A DNA stretch of 64,000 nucleotides, taken from the NCBI RefSeq assembly GCF_050589645.1, contig NZ_JBNGOQ010000001.1:62001-126000 (forward strand), given 5' to 3'. Made by a program: the position numbers and the translations under genes. This DNA is from JBNGOQ01 sp050589645 (GTDB taxonomy: Bacteria > Bacteroidota > Bacteroidia > Flavobacteriales > Flavobacteriaceae). Of the stretch, positions 50,932-58,760 are shown piece after piece. The first letter of the stretch is position 1; every line of letters starts with the position of its first letter. The notes under the pieces were generated by a model. The model was given only the letters and a program-made list of their open reading frames with translations. It had not been told where the DNA came from and did not search any database.

Positions 50932-51410
50932 CCCCTATCCGTACGTTGATGCTCCAGATGTTGTATCACTTGGTGTATACAGGCCTCGAGCTTTTTTTTG
51001 ATTTCACTTTCCCAAAACCGAAATACAGTATACCCTAGTTGCTCCAACGCCATGTTCACCTCCCGATCCCGTTGTATGTTGCGCTCAATTTTTGGGATCC
51101 AAAACTCACGGTTCGTCTTTATTTTTGCTTTTCGTTCCGCCCAATTGTACCCATGCCAATACTCCCCATCAATAAAAATGACCGTCCGATATTTTTTTAG
51201 GACGATATCCGGTTTCCCGATAAGCTTTTTGTAATCAATACGGTAGCGGTATCCTTTTTGCCATAGTGCTTTTCTAAAGGCAAGTTCCGGTTTGGTGTTC
51301 TTACCCCGTATTTTACCCATAATTTTGGAGCGCTCGGGAGTTGTATAAAAACCCGATTCCTCATTAAAACGAGGAACTTTGATCCGTGTTTCGGGATAGT
51401 TTTTGGCCAT
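50928..51410 (-). CDS. vsr: Vsr-type DNA mismatch endonuclease (zinc-site-less variant)
   Basis: A 160-residue Vsr-family nuclease: PERSKIMGKIRGKNTKPELAFRKALWQKGYRYRI, then GKPDIVLKKYRTVIFIDGEYWHGYNW and ERDREVNMALEQLGYTVFRFWES. The Asp in GKPDIV is the expected catalytic metal ligand. Where E. coli Vsr has HGCFWHHHHC, this protein has DGEYWHGYNW, so the structural zinc cysteine and one catalytic histidine are missing; this is a known subfamily. Vsr repairs T-G mismatches made by deaminated 5-methylcytosine, but no cytosine methyltransferase is encoded here. It lies downstream of the sdh terminator. Confidence 0.85.
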   Translation of the reverse strand: MAKNYPETRIKVPRFNEESGFYTTPERSKIMGKIRGKNTKPELAFRKALWQKGYRYRIDYKKLIGKPDIVLKKYRTVIFIDGEYWHGYNWAERKAKIKTNREFWIPKIERNIQRDREVNMALEQLGYTVFRFWESEIKKKLEACIHQVIQHLEHQRTDRG

Positions 51411-51424
51411 GTTTTAAGATAACA

Positions 51425-51459
51425 AAAATCCCGGAGACCAAAATGGAATCCGGGATTTT
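51425..51459 (-). terminator. Terminator of the sdhCAB operon
   Basis: AAAATCCCGG at 51425-51434 pairs with CCGGGATTTT at 51450-51459. Read on the minus strand, the stem is followed by a T-run, so it ends the sdh message and separates it from vsr. Confidence 0.85.
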
Positions 51460-51480
51460 CCTTTATTTTCTATTAAGGGC

Positions 51481-52227
51481 CTATCCTTTGATATTTGCGC
51501 TTAAATATTCCCTGTTCATACGGGCAATGTTCTCAAGCGAGATGCCTTTGGGGCATTCCACTTCGCAGGCCCCGGTGTTGGTACAGTTACCAAAACCTTC
51601 CAGGTCCATTTGGCGGACCATATGTTGCACGCGATCGGCCGCCTCTACCTGTCCCTGGGGTAGGAGGGCAAATTGTGATACCTTGGCCGAAGTGAACAAC
51701 ATGGCACTGGCATTCTTGCATGCGGCCACACAAGCACCGCAACCAATACAGGTAGCCGCGTCCATGGCTTTATCCGCTACATGTTTTTCAATGGGGATGG
51801 CATTGGCGTCTACCGTGTTTCCCGAAGTGTTCACCGAAATGAAACCTCCTGCCTGTTGAATGCGGTCAAAGGAACTGCGATCTACTACCAGATCCTTGAT
51901 TACCGGAAAGGCCTTGGCCCTAAAGGGCTCTATGATTATAGTATCCCCATCGTTGAACTTTCTCATATGCAATTGACACGTAGTCACCAGTCGGTCTGGT
52001 CCATGTGGCTCTCCATTGATCTGTAGGGAACAGGTTCCGCAGATACCTTCCCTACAATCATGGTCAAACTCCACGGGTTCCTCCCCTTTATTGACCAAGT
52101 CCTCATTTAGGATATCGAGCATTTCAAGAAAGGACATATCGCCATCCACGCCGTTCAGGGGGTAGGTTATCATTTGTCCTTTGGACTTGGCGTCCTTTTG
52201 GCGCCATATTTTCAGGTTTAGTTTCAT
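51481..52227 (-). CDS. sdhB: Succinate dehydrogenase/fumarate reductase iron-sulfur subunit
   Basis: A 248-residue subunit. The N-terminal ferredoxin domain binds [2Fe-2S] through CREGICGTC and the later Cys in VTTC; the C-terminal domain holds [4Fe-4S] and [3Fe-4S] clusters through CIGCGACVAAC and CTNTGACEVECPKGI. It passes electrons from SdhA to the quinone site in SdhC, on the cytoplasmic side of the inner membrane. A four-helix-bundle gene sits between it and sdhA. Confidence 0.96.
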   Translation of the reverse strand: MKLNLKIWRQKDAKSKGQMITYPLNGVDGDMSFLEMLDILNEDLVNKGEEPVEFDHDCREGICGTCSLQINGEPHGPDRLVTTCQLHMRKFNDGDTIIIEPFRAKAFPVIKDLVVDRSSFDRIQQAGGFISVNTSGNTVDANAIPIEKHVADKAMDAATCIGCGACVAACKNASAMLFTSAKVSQFALLPQGQVEAADRVQHMVRQMDLEGFGNCTNTGACEVECPKGISLENIARMNREYLSANIKG

Positions 52228-52257
52228 ATATCTTAGGTTTTAGGGATGAGCGAATAG

Positions 52258-52629
52258 CTACTGCAACTTCTTTTCCAAGCTTCTGATCAAAGAATTTAGC
52301 ATCTTGCTTATCTCCTCAATTTGATTTTCTATTGTCCTGCTATATTTTATATAATTTAGTTCTTTCGAAATAACTACCTGTGTTTCCAGCTCAAATAAAG
52401 AACCTCGGGAATTTCGTAAAAATTGAATATAATTTTTCAAAGATTTTCGTCCCCAACCTTCAGCAATATTAGAAGGGATTGAAACAGAACTTCTTCGCAT
52501 CTGACCAATAAGCCCGAATTTTTCATCTTCGGGAAAACCATTGGTCACTTTATAAACTTCCTTAATTAACGCAATCGATTTTTGCCATACTCTCAATTCC
52601 TTATATGACTTTAAACTATCGTTTAACAC
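52258..52629 (-). CDS. Four-helix-bundle protein (23S rRNA intervening-sequence family)
   Basis: A 123-residue helical protein. SYKELRVWQKSIALIKEVYKVTNGFPEDEKFGLIGQMRRSSVSIPSNIAEGWGRKSLKNYIQFLR is the typical S23-type family pattern (S-I-x-x-N-I-A-E-G). It belongs to a different branch than the protein encoded at 45429-45785. The start is GTG at 52629. It lies between sdhA and sdhB and is strikingly AT-rich compared with both. A 29-base purine tract (coding strand) precedes it. Its function is unknown; nucleic-acid binding is inferred from the family. Confidence 0.88.
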   Translation of the reverse strand: MLNDSLKSYKELRVWQKSIALIKEVYKVTNGFPEDEKFGLIGQMRRSSVSIPSNIAEGWGRKSLKNYIQFLRNSRGSLFELETQVVISKELNYIKYSRTIENQIEEISKMLNSLIRSLEKKLQ

Positions 52630-52651
52630 AATTCTACATTCCTTATTGTCG

Positions 52652-52680
52652 TTTCCCTCTTTCCTCTTCCCTCTTCCCTT
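52652..52680. repeat. Homopyrimidine tract between sdhA and the bundle gene
   Basis: A run of 29 pyrimidines with repeating CTCTTCC units; the coding strand is pure purine (GGGAAGA units). It is placed just after the sdhA stop and could mark the join of an inserted segment. It is not a promoter or terminator by form. Confidence 0.6.
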
Positions 52681-52687
52681 ATAGGAA

Positions 52688-54691
52688 TTACTTGTACGAA
52701 CGGGTTTTTAATTCGATATTTTCATAGGTCAATGCTTCCTTGTGCAAAACCGCATCTTTGGGCTCACCTTTATATTCCCAGGCAGATACATACTTAAAGT
52801 TCTTGTCGTCCCTTAGGGCCTCTCCCTCTGGGGTCTGATATTCCTCACGAAAATGCCCACCACAGGATTCGTTCCTGTTGAGAGCATCTTTTGCGAAGAG
52901 TTCGCCAAGTTCCAGAAAATCGGCAACCCTGCCCGCTTTTTCCAACTCCTGATTTTTTGAGTCGCTGCTTCCGGGAATCTTTACGTTTTCCCAGAAATCG
53001 GCCCTTAAGGCGGAAATTTCGTCTATGGCTTCCTGAAGCTCCTTGGCATTCCGGGACATACCGCATTTGTTCCACATGATCTTGCCCAATTTCTTATGGT
53101 AGTGGTCTACGGTGTATGTGCCACTACCACTCATCAACTTTTCAATGCGCTCCCTCACGTCCTTTTCTACAGCTTCAAACTCGGGAAGGTCCGTGGAAAT
53201 GGGTCCGGTCCGGATATCGTCGGACAAATAGTCCCCAATGGTATAGGGCAGTACAAAATACCCGTCGGCCAATCCTTGCATAAGGGCCGAGGCACCCAAT
53301 CTGTTGGCCCCGTGATCGCTAAAATTGGCCTCTCCGGCACAGTAGCAACCGGGGATGGTCGTCTGTAAATTATAGTCCACCCAAAGTCCGCCCATGGTAT
53401 AATGAACGGCCGGATAGATTTTCATAGGGGTCTTATAGGGATTTTCATCCACGATTTTTTCATACATCTGGAAGAGGTTGCCATATTTCTCCTCAATGAC
53501 CTCTTCGCCCAATTGGCGGATCGTATTTTTATCGGCATCCTTCATGCCGGAGGTCAACGCTTTTTCGGTACCATACCGCATAATAGCGGCGGCAAAGTCC
53601 AGATAAACGGCCTCTCCGGTCTTATTCACCCCGAAGCCTGCATCGCAACGTTCCTTAGCGGCCCGTGAGGCCACGTCACGCGGCACCAGGTTTCCAAAAG
53701 CGGGGTACCTTCTTTCCAAATAGTAATCCCGATCCTCTTCTTTTAATTGGGTGGGCTTTAAACTGCCCTCCCGTATTGCCTGGGCATCCTCCAAACGTTT
53801 GGGCACCCAGATACGTCCGTCGTTACGGAGTGATTCTGACATCAACGTGAGTTTGGATTGATGGTCTCCGGAAACTGGGATACAGGTTGGATGTATCTGC
53901 GTATAGCAGGGATTGGCAAAAAATGCACCCCTGCGATGGGCGCGCCATGAGGCCATGACATTGCTCCCCATAGCGTTGGTAGACAAGAAAAATACGTTTC
54001 CATAACCGCCGGTGGCCAATACCACGGCATGGGCCGAATGGCGTTCTATCTCACCGGTAACCATGTTCCTTGCAATGATGCCCCGGGCCTTCCCTTCCAC
54101 CAACACCAAATCCAACATCTCATGGCGGTTGAACGGCAGTATCTTTCCCCGATTGATCTGTCGGTTCATAGCGGCATAGGCTCCCAACAACAGTTGCTGA
54201 CCTGTTTGCCCCTTGGCGTAAAAGGTCCTTGAGACCAATACACCACCAAAGGACCTATTGTCCAAAAGCCCGCCGTACTCCCGTGCAAAGGGTACGCCCT
54301 GAGCCACGCATTGGTCAATGATATTGCCCGATACCTCGGCCAAGCGATATACGTTGGCTTCACGCGAACGGTAATCCCCACCCTTTACGGTATCGTAAAA
54401 AAGACGGTAGTTGCTGTCCCCATCGCCTTGGTAGTTTTTGGCCGCATTTATGCCGCCCTGGGCAGCTATGGAATGTGCCCTCCTCGGGGAATCTTGGTAG
54501 CAAAATGTCTTTACGTTATACCCTAACTCTGCCAAGGTAGCTGCGGCCGAACCTCCGGCAAGACCCGTACCCACAACGATAATATCTATATTCCGTTTGT
54601 TGGCCGGATTTACAAGATCAATATCGTTTTTATGTTTTGTCCATTTGTCGGCCAGCGGGCCGGAAGGAACTTTAGAATCTAGAATTGCCAT
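52688..54691 (-). CDS. sdhA: Succinate dehydrogenase/fumarate reductase flavoprotein subunit
   Basis: A 667-residue flavoprotein. The FAD dinucleotide site is VVGTGLAGGSAAATLAELGYNV, the flavin-linking histidine lies in RRAHSIAAQGGINAAKNY, and HPTCIPVSGD and the catalytic Arg region near HGANRLGASALMQG are conserved. Its length is that of the long Bacteroidetes/epsilon-type SdhA. It oxidises succinate in the cytoplasm and is bound to SdhB. It is 14 bases after sdhC. Confidence 0.96.
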   Translation of the reverse strand: MAILDSKVPSGPLADKWTKHKNDIDLVNPANKRNIDIIVVGTGLAGGSAAATLAELGYNVKTFCYQDSPRRAHSIAAQGGINAAKNYQGDGDSNYRLFYDTVKGGDYRSREANVYRLAEVSGNIIDQCVAQGVPFAREYGGLLDNRSFGGVLVSRTFYAKGQTGQQLLLGAYAAMNRQINRGKILPFNRHEMLDLVLVEGKARGIIARNMVTGEIERHSAHAVVLATGGYGNVFFLSTNAMGSNVMASWRAHRRGAFFANPCYTQIHPTCIPVSGDHQSKLTLMSESLRNDGRIWVPKRLEDAQAIREGSLKPTQLKEEDRDYYLERRYPAFGNLVPRDVASRAAKERCDAGFGVNKTGEAVYLDFAAAIMRYGTEKALTSGMKDADKNTIRQLGEEVIEEKYGNLFQMYEKIVDENPYKTPMKIYPAVHYTMGGLWVDYNLQTTIPGCYCAGEANFSDHGANRLGASALMQGLADGYFVLPYTIGDYLSDDIRTGPISTDLPEFEAVEKDVRERIEKLMSGSGTYTVDHYHKKLGKIMWNKCGMSRNAKELQEAIDEISALRADFWENVKIPGSSDSKNQELEKAGRVADFLELGELFAKDALNRNESCGGHFREEYQTPEGEALRDDKNFKYVSAWEYKGEPKDAVLHKEALTYENIELKTRSYK

Positions 54692-54705
54692 AAGTCTTAC
54701 TTATT

Positions 54706-55368
54706 TTAATGTCCGTTAAGGTGATGAAAAAGCGCAATGAAAATAAACGCCGCGGGCACAACCAGAGCAAACGCTTTGCTAAACTTTTTGATGCCGGGCG
54801 TGTACTTGTTGTTGACGCCCATGGATTGAAAGGCCGAGGCAAATCCGTGCCAAAGGTGCATGGCCAACAAAACAAAGGAAACTACATATAGGCCGATCCG
54901 CACGGGGTTTTCAAACTTATGGAGCAGCTCCGGGAAATAACGTGTTGGATCCTCCGGATGGCTCTCCACATATTTGTGCACCAATTCCGGAATAAAGAAA
55001 TCATAGAAATGCAATCCAAAAAAGGCCAATATCACAGCACCGGAGATAAGCATGTTTCGGGAGACCCATGAAGCATTGGCACTGCCCTTGTACTGCACAT
55101 ATTTAACACCGCGGGAACGGCGGTTCTGTATCTCCAGGATAAAACCCATCACAAAATGAAAGACGATACCGAACACCAAAATGGGCTGCATTAGGGCCTG
55201 TACCACAAAGTTGGTTCCTAAAAAATGGGAGAACTGATTGTATATATCGGCGCTAAAAACAGAGGTCATATTGACCGTGCAGTGAAAAAGCAAAAAGAAA
55301 ACAAGAAAAAAGCCTGAAAGTGCCATCGCAACCTTTCTGGCGATAGAAGATTTTATCAATCCACCCAT
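54706..55368 (-). CDS. sdhC: Succinate dehydrogenase cytochrome b subunit
   Basis: A 220-residue type B membrane anchor with five helices and several histidines suited to ligate two hemes b (for example LLFHCTVNM, VFHFVMGF, FGLHFYDFF, AMHLWHGFASAF). It transfers electrons to menaquinone, the quinone of Flavobacteriaceae. It is the first gene of the sdh operon; a promoter with both boxes lies at 55388-55418. Confidence 0.93.
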   Translation of the reverse strand: MGGLIKSSIARKVAMALSGFFLVFFLLFHCTVNMTSVFSADIYNQFSHFLGTNFVVQALMQPILVFGIVFHFVMGFILEIQNRRSRGVKYVQYKGSANASWVSRNMLISGAVILAFFGLHFYDFFIPELVHKYVESHPEDPTRYFPELLHKFENPVRIGLYVVSFVLLAMHLWHGFASAFQSMGVNNKYTPGIKKFSKAFALVVPAAFIFIALFHHLNGH

Positions 55369-55387
55369 GGGTTATGAATTTTGATTA

Positions 55388-55418
55388 CAAAGTTATTGTA
55401 CGTAGTACTTATAGGCAA
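55388..55418 (-). promoter_or_regulatory. Promoter of the sdh operon
   Basis: On the minus strand, TTG (55418-55416), 20 bases and TAACTTTG (55395-55388) match the Bacteroidetes pattern. The sdhC start is 20 bases downstream of the -7 box. Confidence 0.65.
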
Positions 55419-55623
55419 GCTTTGCAATGGTTTAGTGTTCTGCCAGGGCCTAATTTAAGGAATCTTTTAAAGTTGTTTATCACATTAAAGTAAAATTCTT
55501 GCGATAATCTACATTATGCGACAATTAGGGGAAACCACGAGTAAAATCTACCTTTTGAATTAGCCCGATTGTAATTTTTGACCGATATTACATACGTAAA
55601 ACAAAAACCGATCGAATTTTAAA

Positions 55624-56511
55624 ATGGACATTGGGTTATTATCGGTAAGCATGAATGTCTATTCCACCAAGCGATTGGCCGAAGAGGCCGAGAAATTGGG
55701 CCATTATATAGAACTGATAGACCATACCAAATGCTCCGTAAAATTGGGATTGGGAAGACCCGAGATTTATCTGGGGGAGGAGAATGTCACCAATGAGTTC
55801 GATGCCATTATTCCAAGAATTGGTGCCAAGGTCACCCGTCACGGGGCGGCCATTGTAAAACAGTTTGAGATGAACGGCATTTTTAGCACAGCCCGTTCCT
55901 TGGGCATCACCCGGGCCAGGAACAAAGTGCGCACTTTGCAGATCATGGCGCGTAAGGGCATCCCTATACCGGAGACGCTTTTTTCCATTAATCCCGACAA
56001 CATCGAGGAGCAGATCAACTTACTTGGCGGTCCGCCGGTCATTATTAAACTCCAGGAAGGCACCCAAGGTTTGGGAGTCATTTTGGCCGAAAGTAAGAAG
56101 TCGGCCAAATCGATCATCGATACTTTTTACAAAATGAACACCAGTATTCTCATCCAAAAATATATTGAAGAATCCAATGGGGAGGACATCCGTATTTTTG
56201 TGGTGGGCCATAAGGTAGTAGCCGCCATGAAACGCCGCAGTGCACTGGGCGAATTTAGATCCAACGTACACCGGGGGGGCGATACCGAGGCGGTGAAGCC
56301 CACGGCCAAAGAACAATATATAGCGCTCAATGCGGTAAAATACCTGGGCCTGGGAGTAGCGGGCGTAGACCTGATCCGTTCTAAAAAGGGACCACTGTTG
56401 ATCGAGGTAAACGCTTCTCCAGGGCTACAGGGGATAGAAGCGGCAACGGGTGTCAACATTGCTAGGGAAGTCATTTTATTTGTGCAAAAAAATGGAGGTA
56501 GAAGAAAATAA
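55624..56511 (+). CDS. rimK: Ribosomal protein S6 glutamate ligase RimK (ATP-grasp)
   Basis: A 295-residue ATP-grasp ligase of RimK length: GIGAKVTRHGAAIVKQFE before the fold, then VIIKLQEGTQGLGVILAESKK, SILIQKYIEESNGEDIRIFVVGHKVVAAMKR and IEVNASPGLQGIEAATG, all ligands for ATP and magnesium. In E. coli RimK adds glutamates to the C terminus of S6. It overlaps the next gene by 20 bases, so the two are tightly coupled. Whether S6 is the target here is an inference. Confidence 0.9.
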   Translation: MDIGLLSVSMNVYSTKRLAEEAEKLGHYIELIDHTKCSVKLGLGRPEIYLGEENVTNEFDAIIPRIGAKVTRHGAAIVKQFEMNGIFSTARSLGITRARNKVRTLQIMARKGIPIPETLFSINPDNIEEQINLLGGPPVIIKLQEGTQGLGVILAESKKSAKSIIDTFYKMNTSILIQKYIEESNGEDIRIFVVGHKVVAAMKRRSALGEFRSNVHRGGDTEAVKPTAKEQYIALNAVKYLGLGVAGVDLIRSKKGPLLIEVNASPGLQGIEAATGVNIAREVILFVQKNGGRRK

Positions 56512-57454
56512 GGATATCGTGATTGGAGGGGATACGGTATCTCCGGGAGAACAAAAATTACTTACTATAAGTATTGACCGTTTGCCCACGGGAACCCTGA
56601 TCGATATCCCCGTTTACGTGTTCAATGCAAAAAAACCTGGCCCTACCGTTTTGGTGCAGGCAGGATTGCATGGGGACGAGATCAACGGCATAGAGATCGT
56701 TCGCCGGATGCTCCACGAAAAGCGGTTCAAAATCACCAAGGGGGCGGTCATTGCCGTACCGATATTGAATATTTTTGGGTTTATCCATTTTTCCCGGGAT
56801 GTCCCCGACGGGAAAGATGTAAACCGGAGCTTCCCAGGTACCAAATCGGGCTCCATGGCCAGTCGGATAGCCTATCACTACGTATCCGAAATCATGCACC
56901 AGATGGATTATGGGATTGATCTGCATACCGGAGGATCGCAGCGACATAACTTTCCTCAGATCCGGTATACCATCGAGGACGGGGAAAGTGTAGAACTTGC
57001 CAAGGTGTTTAATGCCCCCTTTTCATTTTCATCCAGATTGATCCGTGGCTCCTTTCGCAATGCCGCCTTCAAAATGAAAAAACCTACCATCGTTTTTGAG
57101 GCCGGGGAAAGCATGCGATTTGATGATTTTGCTATAAGCGAGGGCATGCAGGGGATACTCAATGTGCTGAAGCACTTTAAGATGATCACTAAAATTGAAC
57201 CGCGGTATACCGAACGATCCACCTCGGTTCATATACAGGACAGAAAATGGTTGCGCGCTCCTACCGCTGGGATGTTCATCCCAGAGATTACCAATGGCTG
57301 CGAACTTAAAAAGGGACAACAAATAGGTATGGTGACGGACACCTATGCCAAAAACAGCAAGAAAATAAAGGCCCCATATGACGGTTATGTATTCTGCATC
57401 AACCACCAAGCCGTGGTCAATCAGGGCGATGCGCTTTTCCACGTAGGGCGTTAA
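56492..57454 (+). CDS. Succinylglutamate desuccinylase/aspartoacylase-family protein
   Basis: A 320-residue M14-like zinc hydrolase; I start it at ATG 56492 (MEVEENKDIVIGGD) rather than at 56450. Zinc ligands are His and Glu in LHGDEINGIEIVRRM and His in IDLHTGGSQ; the C-terminal part (about 245-320) is a beta barrel as in the family. Its start lies within rimK. These enzymes remove acyl or amino acid groups; with a glutamate ligase next door, removal of added glutamates is an attractive but unproved idea. Confidence 0.85.
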   Translation: MEVEENKDIVIGGDTVSPGEQKLLTISIDRLPTGTLIDIPVYVFNAKKPGPTVLVQAGLHGDEINGIEIVRRMLHEKRFKITKGAVIAVPILNIFGFIHFSRDVPDGKDVNRSFPGTKSGSMASRIAYHYVSEIMHQMDYGIDLHTGGSQRHNFPQIRYTIEDGESVELAKVFNAPFSFSSRLIRGSFRNAAFKMKKPTIVFEAGESMRFDDFAISEGMQGILNVLKHFKMITKIEPRYTERSTSVHIQDRKWLRAPTAGMFIPEITNGCELKKGQQIGMVTDTYAKNSKKIKAPYDGYVFCINHQAVVNQGDALFHVGR

Positions 57455-57469
57455 GGGCCTATCCCATAT

Positions 57470-58648
57470 TTAGAGGTAACTCAACCACCATTTTTCCCTA
57501 TGGGAACTTTTGTAGGTATCGTACCAGCTACACAGCGGATAGAGGGCAAGCACAATAAGGACCCAAAGCAGGTATACCGTCCATAACCCAAAACCATATC
57601 CTTGTAATTCGGGTTGTAGGGTAATCCACAGATCAATGATCATATCCGAAAAATCAAATCCTGTTGCAATGGCTGCCACTACGGCCACAGCATGTATCAC
57701 ATACAGGTGCACAATGTAAAAGAACATAGGTACGCGGCCAATGGTCACCAGTTTGTCCATAAGGGCCCCCTGCCATTTTTCGGCAAAGGCCAGGAAGAGA
57801 ATGGAGGGTCCCAGGGTAATCAATAAATACATCAGCGAGGGCGGGTATTTGGTGACGTTAAAAAAGGACATGATGGTAAAACCCATGGATTCTTGGGGGG
57901 ACCAGAAATAAGGATCCCCATACAGGTTAAGAAAGCGCAGTACAAAGAAAAGTGCCGTAATCCCCAATCCCAGCTGCCACAGTTTTTTGAACCGGTCCGC
58001 TGCACTTACAGTGGGTCTGTACCATGCACCAAAGTAATATCCCAGGGGCATGACAAAAATCCAGGGAATCAAGGGATAGCCCACGAAGACCTGCATAAAG
58101 CCCAGGTCTACCAAATTAAATACGTGTATAAAGGTCCATAGGCCAGAGGCCAACGGATTGGCAGGCGCAAACGCGTCCAAAAAATTATGCCCCAAAATAA
58201 CGATGACAGACAGGGCTATCATGAATTTTTTGGGAAGATGGATAAAAGCCGCCAAGAAGATCATGCTTATGCCCAGCACCCAGATGACCTGAAGGACCAC
58301 ACCGGAATAATCCAACTTGAACATCCAAGCAAGTTTTATAATGGTGAATTCGGCAATGACCAACCAAAGCCCTCTTTTGAAGAGCCAGCCCGAAAGGGAT
58401 TTTTTGTCCCTGCGTTGCCCAACAAAAAAAGCTGAGGTACCTGCCAAAAAGACAAAGACCGGGGCACAAAAATGGGTTACAAAGCGCGTCCAGAAAAGTG
58501 CGCCATTGGTTTTGGTAAGGTCCGTGGGATCAAAGAAGTAGGCATCATAGTGAAAGTAATCGCGGACATGGTCCAAGGCCATGATGACCATGACCAATCC
58601 CCTTAAGAGGTCAATGGATCGAATTCTTTTTTTTCTGTCGGAAGTCAT
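57470..58648 (-). CDS. HGSNAT-type (DUF1624/DUF5009) membrane acyltransferase
   Basis: A 392-residue membrane protein with about ten helices. The start RIRSIDLLRGLVMVIMALDHVRDYF carries the R-x-x-x-D-x-x-R-G and DHVRD residues typical of heparan-alpha-glucosaminide acetyltransferase relatives. These move acetyl groups across the membrane to sugars; the acceptor is unknown. It stands alone, convergent with the M14-like gene and upstream on the same strand of no clear partner. Confidence 0.85.
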   Translation of the reverse strand: MTSDRKKRIRSIDLLRGLVMVIMALDHVRDYFHYDAYFFDPTDLTKTNGALFWTRFVTHFCAPVFVFLAGTSAFFVGQRRDKKSLSGWLFKRGLWLVIAEFTIIKLAWMFKLDYSGVVLQVIWVLGISMIFLAAFIHLPKKFMIALSVIVILGHNFLDAFAPANPLASGLWTFIHVFNLVDLGFMQVFVGYPLIPWIFVMPLGYYFGAWYRPTVSAADRFKKLWQLGLGITALFFVLRFLNLYGDPYFWSPQESMGFTIMSFFNVTKYPPSLMYLLITLGPSILFLAFAEKWQGALMDKLVTIGRVPMFFYIVHLYVIHAVAVVAAIATGFDFSDMIIDLWITLQPELQGYGFGLWTVYLLWVLIVLALYPLCSWYDTYKSSHREKWWLSYL

Positions 58649-58760
58649 AATGTTTGTTTTACAGTGGTTTTAATAACAGATTGTCCGGTTACAAACTTAG
58701 GGGGAATGGTGTGTTAAAACAATCCGGAAATTGCGGATTTAGCACGGGGGATTACATCCG

